Of a stretch of 64,000 nt of DNA, positions 48,222 to 56,612 are shown one piece after another. The notes beneath the pieces are model-generated. The model had not been told where the DNA came from and made no database searches. It was given only the letters and a program-made list of their open reading frames with translations. Numbering within the stretch: the first letter of the stretch is position 1; each line of letters starts with the position of its first letter. The DNA comes from Arthrobacter sp. M4 (GTDB lineage Bacteria > Actinomycetota > Actinomycetes > Actinomycetales > Micrococcaceae). The DNA lies in NCBI RefSeq assembly GCF_020251205.1, contig NZ_JAIWYX010000004.1, positions 186,001-250,000 of the forward strand, in the 5' to 3' direction. Position numbers and translations under genes: made by a program.

Positions 48222-50954
48222 TTACTTAAGGGTGTAACCGGAAACGTCGGCGATGATGTGGACCGTGGAATACGTTCCTGATTCGGTGTTGGCTATGGTG
48301 ACCTTGCCGTCCGAGCCGATGGGCAGATATGCCAGGTTCGGCACGGTTTGGCCTGCTGCGTAATTTACGTTGGATGAATTTGGTTTGGCTGCGCCGGAAG
48401 CGTACCCGGTGAGGTATCCGAAGGAGTTGGACTGGGTCACCGTGAGGTTGACCCAAATGCCGGCCGCGTTGGCAGGGACTCCGTTGAGGCCAGCGGCTTG
48501 GAAAGAGACGGCACCGCCGGAAATGACCGGGCTTGTTGACCGCGTATCCAGGAACCTGGTGGGCGTGATCTTCCCGAAGGCACCGGAGTCCACCGGGTCG
48601 CCGGGCAGGAAGTAACCGGAGACGTCAGCTATGACCTGGGCGGTACCGGACGAGGTGTTCGAAATAGTGACCTTCCCGTCTGGTCCAACCGGCACGACGG
48701 CCAGGTTCGGCACCGTCTGGGCCGGGCCATAATTCACATTCGAAGCGTTGGGCTTCGCTGATCCGGACGCGTAGGCGGTGAGAAACCCGGCAGCTTTTGT
48801 CTCGGTGACGGTGAGGTTCACGACGACGGCAGAGGCGTTGGCCGGGATACCGTTCACTCCGCCGGCCTGGAAGGACACGTTACCGCCCGCTGCGACCGGT
48901 CCCGTGGAGCCGCGCGTGTCTAGGAACCGCGAAGGTGCCGTGGCAACGAACGCTCCTGGCGCCGTCGGCGTTCCGCCCTTGAAGTAGGCCGAGATATCGG
49001 CGATCACTTGTGCGCTGCCGGACGAGGTGTTGGAGATGGTCACCTTCCCATCAGGCCCGACGGGTACGACCGCCAGGTTCGGGACGGTCTGTCCGGGCCC
49101 GTAGTTGACGTTCGAGGCGTTGGGCTTTACCGATCCGGAGGCGTAGGCAGTAAGAAAGCCTGCTGCCTTCGTTTCGGTAACCGTCAGGTTCACCACCACT
49201 GCAGAGGCGTCGGATGGGATACCGTTCACGCCCGCAGCTTTGAAGGAGATGGATCCTCCGGCCGCGACCGGTCCCGACAACGAGCGCGTATCCAGGAAAC
49301 GGGTAGGCGTGATCGGTACCGAACCACCCGGGATGCCGGGGGTCGGGGCCGGGGCATAGGAAAGAATCCCCACATCCTTGGTGGCGCCTGCCGTTGCTGA
49401 GACCAAAGCGGCCGTGGCTGAGTCTTTAGTGTTTCCCGAATAGAGGAATCCGATATCGGGAATGCGACCGTCGGCGTTGACCTTCAACTTGTATTGTCCT
49501 GTGGTCAAGCCACCAATGGTGAAGCGGCCGTCAGGTCCTGTGCGGGCGCTACGGGTGACGAGACTGCCGTCTTCGGTGTAAGCATGGACCGCGGCGTCTT
49601 GGAGCGGCTGGCCGTCGGGACCGTTCACTTGTCCGGAAAAGCTGCCGCCCAGAGTCAATTGAGAATCGGCAAGGTTGGTCGCCTGCCCAGCTGTCACGCT
49701 AACAGCGGCGCCGGAGGCGAGCCCTGCGGACTCGTGTTGCCCCTGGTAAAACTGCGCTTCCTCCAAGGCGTAACCACTGCCTCTGTTAAAGGCAACGCGG
49801 TAGGTGCCAGCCGCTAGTCCTGAGAGTTCAAACTGCCCGGTGGATCCACCATAAGGACCCGTGCTGGCAACTGCGAAGCCCTGGGAGTCCAGTACCTGTA
49901 TTTCCGTGGAATAGCTCGGTTGCTGTCCTTCGAGGTTGAGGAGTTTTCCTTTGATCGATCCGCCAATTGACAGCGAAGCGCTAATGTTGCTTACGGTCTG
50001 GCCGCTTTGGACCGTCACCTTCGTGGCCTGTGACGGAGTTGATGAGTTGCTGTACCACTTCGCCGCAAAGGAGATTGGGGTTAAGTCACTGCTCGCACCG
50101 CTACCCGAGAACCGGACCCTGTAGTCTCCGGGCCATAGCGGGCCCGATGTATAAGTCCCATCACTGCCCAATGGTGGGCCGGAGTTATACCGAGCGTCCA
50201 CGTTGTAATCTGCCGCATCGCTCCAGCGGGTTGTTGCGGCAAACAGCTGATAGGTGCTCGCCTGCGCAGGGGCTGTGACGCTGCCTTTGATGAATCCACC
50301 CAGCACGAGAGGTACCGTCACAGGCAGGTTGGTTTCCTGACCGAGAACAGGAAAAACTCGTTGGGCAGATGGAATATCAGGCACACCGGGATAGAAGGTG
50401 TGTGGGATTTTATCGCTGGAGAATGACACCGTGGTGCGTCCCTCGCTGACACCCAATACTCGAAAGGTTCCGTCTGCCTTTACCTTCGCGCCTTGGTTTC
50501 CGTATCCGACCGCGATGGAAACGTTGGTGGCGATTTCACCTGCGGGAATTGAGACTTTGCCCGAAACAATGGCGCCAACGGACATTGTGGTATTGGCGAC
50601 GCTGGCTTGTCCTTCGGTCAGCGTTCCGTACGCATACTCCGGAAGAACGTTGATCTGGTTTTGTCCATCGAAGTTAACGTTGTAATTGCCCCCTGGCAGC
50701 CCTGTAAAGGAATATGTTCCGTTCGCTGCGGGACTGGTTTGAGCCTCAACACAATCCATGTAGCTTGGTGGGCACGCCCGCAGATGAACCAGAACCTTCG
50801 TAACGTCCTCACCTATGGGCACAGTTACCGTGCCGGAAAGTGATGCAGTATTCGCTGCTGAGGCAGGACCAGCCCCCAATGGGACTAATAGGGTTGCCAA
50901 TAATAGGGAAAGGAAGGGCACAGGATACAGCACCCTTCGTTTAGGGACTCGCAT
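48222..50954 (-). CDS. Large secreted surface protein C with three C-terminal FLDTR modules
   Basis: 910 aa. Signal peptide VPFLSLLLATLLVPLGAGPA with cleavage after ASA. About five beta-sandwich repeats follow (FSGQVNGPDGQPLQDAAVHA, then RFTIGGLTTGQYKLKVNADGR), a Pro/Gly linker near residue 575, and three FLDTR modules ending exactly at the C-terminus (ADVSGYTLK). Domain order and linker match protein A, so the two are paralogs of different age than the module copies. ATG 50954 has GGAGG eight bases upstream. Likely surface-attached; ligand unknown. Confidence 0.83.
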   Translation of the reverse strand: MRVPKRRVLYPVPFLSLLLATLLVPLGAGPASAANTASLSGTVTVPIGEDVTKVLVHLRACPPSYMDCVEAQTSPAANGTYSFTGLPGGNYNVNFDGQNQINVLPEYAYGTLTEGQASVANTTMSVGAIVSGKVSIPAGEIATNVSIAVGYGNQGAKVKADGTFRVLGVSEGRTTVSFSSDKIPHTFYPGVPDIPSAQRVFPVLGQETNLPVTVPLVLGGFIKGSVTAPAQASTYQLFAATTRWSDAADYNVDARYNSGPPLGSDGTYTSGPLWPGDYRVRFSGSGASSDLTPISFAAKWYSNSSTPSQATKVTVQSGQTVSNISASLSIGGSIKGKLLNLEGQQPSYSTEIQVLDSQGFAVASTGPYGGSTGQFELSGLAAGTYRVAFNRGSGYALEEAQFYQGQHESAGLASGAAVSVTAGQATNLADSQLTLGGSFSGQVNGPDGQPLQDAAVHAYTEDGSLVTRSARTGPDGRFTIGGLTTGQYKLKVNADGRIPDIGFLYSGNTKDSATAALVSATAGATKDVGILSYAPAPTPGIPGGSVPITPTRFLDTRSLSGPVAAGGSISFKAAGVNGIPSDASAVVVNLTVTETKAAGFLTAYASGSVKPNASNVNYGPGQTVPNLAVVPVGPDGKVTISNTSSGSAQVIADISAYFKGGTPTAPGAFVATAPSRFLDTRGSTGPVAAGGNVSFQAGGVNGIPANASAVVVNLTVTETKAAGFLTAYASGSAKPNASNVNYGPAQTVPNLAVVPVGPDGKVTISNTSSGTAQVIADVSGYFLPGDPVDSGAFGKITPTRFLDTRSTSPVISGGAVSFQAAGLNGVPANAAGIWVNLTVTQSNSFGYLTGYASGAAKPNSSNVNYAAGQTVPNLAYLPIGSDGKVTIANTESGTYSTVHIIADVSGYTLK

Positions 50955-51180
50955 TAAGGAAACCTCCGGTCGTTCTGATGCGCAAACGGCAGAGGTCAGG
51001 TGCCCCCCCACCTAAAATGAGAGCTTATAGTACAGTCGATGGACAAACGGAAGATGTTCGAATATTTCTTTCCCTTTTCTGCCATTGGACGCACTGTGTC
51101 CAATGGCGACATAATCCAATCCTGATGACCGTGCCGAGATAAGGTGACGTCCATGCCGTCATTCGAGGGGTTCAGTTCTG

Positions 51181-53046
51181 TTGCTTGGTAAATGGACAAC
51201 GTCCCGCCTTCGACCAGACGCGTACGCCATCTTCCTTATAGTCTTTTCAGTTTGTGCATTCCAGCCGGGCGGTCTTTTCCGCTTCGCATGGATTAAGCTG
51301 ACCATCGCATTGTTGGGTTGCGGAGCTGCGATTTGGGCCAAACGGCATGGGCGGCTTCCTACGGCCATGAAAGTGGCCCTGGGCATTTGCGGAATCGCTT
51401 TTGTCATCGCGTGTCTTGTTGGGCCGGATCCTTTTGTGTCCCTTGTTGGTCGCTGGCCCCGCTATGAAGGCCTGGTGGCGCTCGGGACGTACCTCGGCTG
51501 TATGTATACAGGAGCAAAACTCCTTCCGGGAAGTCCCGAAAACGCAGGCCTCCTGACGAAATGTGCCGCGGTAGCATCCCTTGCCCTTGCTTTAGTGGCT
51601 ACCCTCGAATTCTTCGGTTTGCGCCCTCTTGGCGGGGGAGAATTCGACCGCCCCGGGGCACTTTTGGGTAATGCAACGGACCAAGGAATAGTTGGAGCAC
51701 TCCTCTTTGCCACGCTGCTATTACCGGCTGTTCGTAAACGGAGCTGGCTGCTTGTATCCGGCGCCGCCGCAGCAGCTATAACGGTGGCCACGTCCGGATC
51801 TCGCGCGGCTTTTGTTGCGGGGTTCATGAGCCTGGTTATTCTCTTTGCCACGTCGTGGAAGTCCTGGTCCCAGGGGCAGCGTCGCGGCGTTGCCCTTTTC
51901 TCCTTGGCGGCCATCGCCGCAGTTGCGGTTGCATTAGTTGTGCCCGCCAGTCGTGCGAGACTCATGGCATCTTCCACGGTCGAGGGTCGATGGTTGTTGT
52001 GGACTGAGAGTCTGGCCCTTTTCCAAGACCACATTCTGACCGGTGTTGGCCCAAGTAGGTTCGTTGACCTACTTCCCGCCTATCACGACACAATTTGGGC
52101 CGCGCAGGTGGGAACGGATTACCCGCCTGATGCACCGCATATGTGGATACTCCAAGCGGCCACTATGGGGGGATTAATCACGCTGCTGCCGGTCATTGCC
52201 TGCGCGGTCGGAACCCTATTCTTTGGCATACGCAACCTGGTTACCGCCCAAAATCCACTGGAGCGGGAAAGCAAGCTGTCATACTTGGCGGCCGCGTGTT
52301 CCTACGGCGTTGCGCTGATGACGGCTTTCACGTCTCCAGGTAGCGGCCCCCTTGCGTTCTTCCTTGTTGGAGGGCTGGTGGGTCTCAGCCGAGTCCCTAG
52401 ACCAGTCAAGCAAACCAACCCAAAGCTGCGTGCAGGGGCTCGCGCGGTAGGAGTGCGTGTAGCGCTGACGGCCGCAGTGGTGGTCGGTCTGGTCCAAGCG
52501 ATCCCCGCAACCATCGCCGAGTGGCCAATGAAAGCTGGCAAGGACCTGGTGGCCCACGGACAGATCCCACGAGCGGACCAGCAGTTCCTGGCGGCGGCAG
52601 CCTTGAGACCTTGGGACGCGGATACAGCCATGCTTGCTGCGCAGGCTTTTGCAGCGGCGTCTTCTGAGGGCAACAGCAATGCTGGGAAATCTGCTGTGAC
52701 GTGGGCTGAGAAAGCCCTAGCGATTTATCCGGGTTCTGTGGAGTCGAAGCTGGCGCTTGCCGTAGGACTAAACGCCACCGGGCAAGCCCAAAAAGCGCGG
52801 GACATCCTCAATGAAACCATTGCCTCAGCACCATACAACGCCGAACTGTACATGCAGCGGGCAGTTTCGCAGGCCATCCTCAAAGATCCCGAAAGGGCAG
52901 TGTCCGACGCCCGCCGAGCCACCGAACTCAATCCGCGCGATGCCGCCCCGTGGAATCTTCTCTCGTCGATCTACAACTGGACTGGAAACACCCAGGAAGC
53001 CCACGTTGCCAGAATGAACGCCGAGAACGCACGGAGTGGTCGGTAG
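51181..53046 (+). CDS. O-antigen ligase/polymerase-like membrane protein with C-terminal TPR repeats
   Basis: 621 aa. About ten to twelve membrane segments (IFLIVFSVCAFQPGGLFRFA to about residue 440) with the Wzy_C-type region SGSRAAFVAGFMSLVILF, GRWLLWTESLALFQDHILTGVGPSRF and PPDAPHMWILQAATMGGL, where family members bind the lipid-linked glycan. Residues about 445-610 contain tetratricopeptide-like helices (AEKALAIYPGSVESKLALAV, RAVSQAILKDPERAVSDARR). It could polymerise or ligate a surface glycan, or glycosylate exported proteins. TTG 51181 is the start; GAGGGG lies ten bases upstream. Divergent from protein C. Confidence 0.82.
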   Translation: MLGKWTTSRLRPDAYAIFLIVFSVCAFQPGGLFRFAWIKLTIALLGCGAAIWAKRHGRLPTAMKVALGICGIAFVIACLVGPDPFVSLVGRWPRYEGLVALGTYLGCMYTGAKLLPGSPENAGLLTKCAAVASLALALVATLEFFGLRPLGGGEFDRPGALLGNATDQGIVGALLFATLLLPAVRKRSWLLVSGAAAAAITVATSGSRAAFVAGFMSLVILFATSWKSWSQGQRRGVALFSLAAIAAVAVALVVPASRARLMASSTVEGRWLLWTESLALFQDHILTGVGPSRFVDLLPAYHDTIWAAQVGTDYPPDAPHMWILQAATMGGLITLLPVIACAVGTLFFGIRNLVTAQNPLERESKLSYLAAACSYGVALMTAFTSPGSGPLAFFLVGGLVGLSRVPRPVKQTNPKLRAGARAVGVRVALTAAVVVGLVQAIPATIAEWPMKAGKDLVAHGQIPRADQQFLAAAALRPWDADTAMLAAQAFAAASSEGNSNAGKSAVTWAEKALAIYPGSVESKLALAVGLNATGQAQKARDILNETIASAPYNAELYMQRAVSQAILKDPERAVSDARRATELNPRDAAPWNLLSSIYNWTGNTQEAHVARMNAENARSGR

Positions 53047-53142
53047 CTCGGATCAGGGCTCGGGGACCTCGCGTGACTCGGAGTAGATCTGGCAGCAATT
53101 ATGGAAGTCAAAAACTTAACCACATCTGCTCAAAGAGTGCAT

Positions 53143-53378
53143 AGTGGGTCGACCACGCCGAAATTGCTGTTCTCCTAAACAATTTGGCCGTCTGCGACCG
53201 TGGCCGCTTGGCAGAAGCCGTGGCTCTCTACGCTGCTGAAGCCCTAGCCCCTTTCGAAAGGAACCTCGGCGCCGACCACCCTGACAAGCAAAGGTGCACC
53301 AACAATCGTCAGCGGTTCGAAGCCAGTGTCGATGCGGGAAAGCCCTATAGGGCCATTGCCCGCCAAAGCATGGAATGA
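53143..53378 (+). pseudogene. Fragment of a tetratricopeptide protein
   Basis: A frame beginning VDHAEIAVLLNNLAVCDRG and continuing AEAVALYAAEALAPFERNLG then ADHPD matches the long TPR (kinesin light chain-like) consensus. No start codon or ribosome site precedes it and it ends within two repeats, so it is a stray piece of a longer gene. The surrounding 53047-53400 has no other gene. Confidence 0.55.
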
Positions 53379-53401
53379 TGCACTCCTAGGCAGTTTGGCC
53401 A

Positions 53402-54013
53402 CTAGTTTCCCGAGGTTTCTTTTCTGATGGTGTGGGCGGGCAGATCGCTCTCCAACATGTAGCCGGCACCGCGAACGGTCGCCAGCGTCTGCAGGCCGAA
53501 CGGCGCGTCGATCTTTTTGCGAAGGTAGCCGATGTAGACCTCGACTACGTTGTCTCCGCCGTCGAAGGCTGAATCCCACACGTTGTCCAGGATGTCGCCC
53601 TTGGACACCACCTGACCTTGGTTTCGCATGAGGAAGTGAAGCAGTCCGAATTCGCGGGCAGTCAGGCTGATCGCGGTCTCGCCGCGCGTCACTCGTCGGC
53701 TTACTGGGTCAAGTCGGAGGGTTCCTGCTTCCAGCACCACGGGCCTGGCGGGCGCGCCCCGGCGGATCAGGGCATGGATGCGGGCCACCAGAATTAGGAA
53801 GCTGAACGGTTTGGTCAAGTAGTCGTCGGCGCCCAATTCGAAAGCGTCCGTCTGGTCGTATTCGCCGTCTTTGGCTGTGAGCATCAGCACGGGGGTCCAA
53901 TTGTGGCGTTCACGCAGCTCACGCAGGACGTCGTAGCCGTTTTTCAGGGGCAGGTTGATGTCCAGGATGATGACGTCGTACGCGCTCTCCACCGCAGCCC
54001 AAAGCCCGGTGAC
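53402..54013 (-). pseudogene. Truncated duplicate of the response regulator gene
   Basis: Nearly identical to the 39953 gene but lacking its first 40 codons; homology stops at 54013. It retains D51 and the full winged-helix domain. An in-frame GTG at 53992 could start a 196-aa product, but no ribosome site is seen and half of the first receiver strand-helix units are gone. Its last codons differ (RKETSGN against DKEPAGN), showing that the end is not part of the recent copy. Confidence 0.85.
53428..54013 (-). repeat. 586-bp direct repeat, copy 2
   Basis: Same orientation as 39979-40564, offset 13,449 bp. The segment between holds the IS, the three FLDTR surface proteins and one Wzy-like gene. 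Confidence 0.9.
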
Positions 54014-54113
54014 ATCGAGTTAATCAACACACTAGCGGTCACAACGGGGTGGTGGCCCAGTCTAGGCTCATTCCGAGCGGAAATGGGCCACGATATTGTC
54101 AAACGGACTTTCG

Positions 54114-55640
54114 TTACTTGCGATATTCAGGTAATTGGAGCGGCGTATGGGATAGGCGGAGCGGCACAGGCCCCTGGTCAAACTGCTTCGCCGGTGTTGC
54201 TCGATTATTGCGAATGGATGACGCGGTTTTGCGGGTGGCCGCATATGCACCGCCCAGCAGCAATCCGAATAGCGCGGCGGTAGGGAAGCCATTTGGCATC
54301 GGTGCAACCGTCGAAACAGCTAAGAATGCCAACAACACGGCTGTTATGGTCACTTGCCCTGCGTTGCGCGTTCTGAACGACGTAATGATGGGCAACGCCA
54401 CTAGTACTAAAAAGCCCAGTAAGAGAACGCCGCCTCCTTTGAGCATGAGCCATAAGTAGTAGTTGTGGGCGTAGTATGGCGCAGTGGTTGCGGTAAAGTA
54501 GGTTGCTGGCCCGTACGGCGCCTTATAGGCAGCGCCGAAGCCGTGCCCCCAGATGGGAGATTCGCCGATCACTGGCTGTATCAGTTCGTTCTCCTGAACA
54601 CGAAACTGAGCCGACCCGTCGTTGCTGATCCCTTCGGACGTTAGCCCTTCGATTACACGCTCGCTGAAGCCGTTGATCTGAGTCTGCAGCCAGTCGGCGT
54701 TGATCAAGACTAATGCGCCTCCCAAAACGGCGCTAACTAGCACAGCACCGAAGACTAGTCTTAACAGGGCTGAGATCCGCGAGCCTGCACTTCCTGATGC
54801 CAAGAAGGCCCAAAATAAAGCCACGGCCACGGCCACGAGGTTGTTGCGGCTAAACGACACAAACAAGATGGCGACTGCAGGCACCACCAACGTGAGGGCG
54901 TCCTTGCCCGACACCGCTTTCGTCACGAGTCCACTGAAGGCGGCGCAGGCAACGGCCAGCGCAAAGAACGTAGCCGGCGTTATCAACCTTTCAGCACCAA
55001 CTGATGCTCCTTGAAGTGAGGCCACCTCGGAACGGCCCATTAGCTCAATAAACCCGAACGAAGCGCCAAGCGTCATCAACAGTGACGCCCACAAAATGAG
55101 TGCCGAGGTCTTGATCAGCCCTTTGATCTTGACGAAGCTCAGGATGCTTGCACCGGAAATGACCCCAAGAATCACATCTATAAGCGGGCGAATATCGATG
55201 ATCATTGGCCCCAGGGGGTTCCCAACATAGGTTCCCAACAGGACAGCGCCTGCGCAGATCAGTACAAAAAACGCAAGCGGCCATGGCATGCGCGGTCCGT
55301 GGGGTTTCCTGATGAGACTTGCCGCCACACATCCCAGCAGAGCAGGCTCGAAAAGGAACAGGCCACCAAAAGGCGTGGAGATAACTGTTGGCACAATGGA
55401 TGGCAAAGCCAAGAATCCCGTGATGAGGGCGAGATGGAACATCCAAGCGGGCCGATACCAGACGATTAGTATCCAAATCAAGACGACAACTAGCGCCGCC
55501 AGCAACCATGGCACGAATAATGCAGCCAATGTACTGCCAGCAGCGGCGGCAACTGCCAAAGTTGCCCACTTCAGATCGTCCCCAGCGAGTCCGTGCGAGC
55601 GGTCGAAGATCTTAGCCCCCAAAATGTTCACAGTGCTCAT
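54114..55640 (-). CDS. O-antigen ligase/polymerase-like membrane protein
   Basis: 508 aa with about twelve membrane segments (WATLAVAAAAGSTLAALFVP to about residue 470). The large loop has FSRNNLVAVAVALFWAF, then ENELIQPVIGESPIWGHGFG and PYYAHNYYLWLMLKGG, the layout of Wzy/O-antigen-ligase proteins. The basic C-terminal tail is cytoplasmic. Its ATG overlaps the stop of the upstream esterase gene by 4 bp, so the two are translated together. It probably joins or polymerises units of the surface polysaccharide. Confidence 0.82.
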   Translation of the reverse strand: MSTVNILGAKIFDRSHGLAGDDLKWATLAVAAAAGSTLAALFVPWLLAALVVVLIWILIVWYRPAWMFHLALITGFLALPSIVPTVISTPFGGLFLFEPALLGCVAASLIRKPHGPRMPWPLAFFVLICAGAVLLGTYVGNPLGPMIIDIRPLIDVILGVISGASILSFVKIKGLIKTSALILWASLLMTLGASFGFIELMGRSEVASLQGASVGAERLITPATFFALAVACAAFSGLVTKAVSGKDALTLVVPAVAILFVSFSRNNLVAVAVALFWAFLASGSAGSRISALLRLVFGAVLVSAVLGGALVLINADWLQTQINGFSERVIEGLTSEGISNDGSAQFRVQENELIQPVIGESPIWGHGFGAAYKAPYGPATYFTATTAPYYAHNYYLWLMLKGGGVLLLGFLVLVALPIITSFRTRNAGQVTITAVLLAFLAVSTVAPMPNGFPTAALFGLLLGGAYAATRKTASSIRNNRATPAKQFDQGPVPLRLSHTPLQLPEYRK

Positions 55641-56464
55641 GATATGGCCCGACCGATATCGCCGCGGTGGCGGGCACCGGACGCCAGTTGCTGATAGGCC
55701 TCAAAGTATCTGAGACCGAATTCCCTCTGCCCGGCAGCACTAAAGTGAACCTTGTCATTTGCGGAGTTGTACAGCCCTGCCGGAGCCTCGACAAAGGCAG
55801 TCAACGACATTCGCCTTGGTGTGTCACGATGGGCAGCATCAATCTTCGGGTAGCCGACAATGCCTTCGGCTAGTCCTTCACTCATTCGGTCCGGACTCAT
55901 CTGGCCAATGATAAACGGCACTTCTCCGAAGCGTGTCCGAAACCCGACGATTAGGTGGTCCAGCATGGCTGCATATTCGTCTAGTTCAAGGTGCCAGGTG
56001 TCGGCTTCCCCCTGATGCCACAAAACTCCACGCAGTCGATTCGCTGGATGCGTCGCCAAGGCTTTGGACAGCTGTCGGCACGCGAATTCGAACAAGTTTA
56101 CCGCGCCAGACTTGTCATTTGGGTCCCAAGTGAAGCCGTTATGAGGGAAGAATCCGGTCTCCCCACGGGCGGTTGGAACAAGCAGGACGTGTTTACCGCT
56201 CGCTCCTGCCGCCCTATTGCCAAACTCGACACCGAATCCAACTCCAGTGGCCCGTGTAAAATGCCACAGCGGATGCGTTCCCTCGAGGATTTGACCGGCT
56301 TTCCTGCCACACCCTGCAAACTGGTGCACCATAGAGTCAGCACGATCTAAGTGTGGATCAAAATCGGTGACGCCAGCACCCAGAGCATTAGACTGACCAG
56401 CGATGAGATAAACGTCGTATCCATCATTGGAGGGCTTAGCCCGGCGGCCCCCAAGCGCGTTCAT
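55637..56464 (-). CDS. SASA-family carbohydrate acetylesterase-like protein
   Basis: 275 aa from ATG 56464. GDSL/SGNH-like fold of the sialate-O-acetylesterase group: YDVYLIAGQSNALGAG (nucleophile Ser), GVLWHQGEADTWH, and DKVHFSAAGQREFG with the catalytic Asp and His. No clear signal peptide, so it would act inside the cell unless exported otherwise. Coupled to a Wzy-like gene, it may trim O-acetyl groups of the polysaccharide or its precursors. An ATG at 56530 is an alternative start; neither has a strong ribosome site. Confidence 0.78.
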   Translation of the reverse strand: MNALGGRRAKPSNDGYDVYLIAGQSNALGAGVTDFDPHLDRADSMVHQFAGCGRKAGQILEGTHPLWHFTRATGVGFGVEFGNRAAGASGKHVLLVPTARGETGFFPHNGFTWDPNDKSGAVNLFEFACRQLSKALATHPANRLRGVLWHQGEADTWHLELDEYAAMLDHLIVGFRTRFGEVPFIIGQMSPDRMSEGLAEGIVGYPKIDAAHRDTPRRMSLTAFVEAPAGLYNSANDKVHFSAAGQREFGLRYFEAYQQLASGARHRGDIGRAIS

Positions 56465-56612
56465 TAATCTGCCCACGGTTAGGATCGTAGCGCCCCAATG
56501 TAACGCCCAGGAGTCATGGGTGCACTGCATCGCATAAAGTTACGCTCCACACCTAGTTTGAATCAGCGGTTCCCGGCATCGCATTTTGATGGGATTAAGG
56601 CTGATTCCCATG

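Noticed and set aside
40710..54013. Composite transposon
   Set aside because: Only one IS copy with its terminal repeats is present. The 586-bp repeats are a regulator gene piece, not an insertion sequence.
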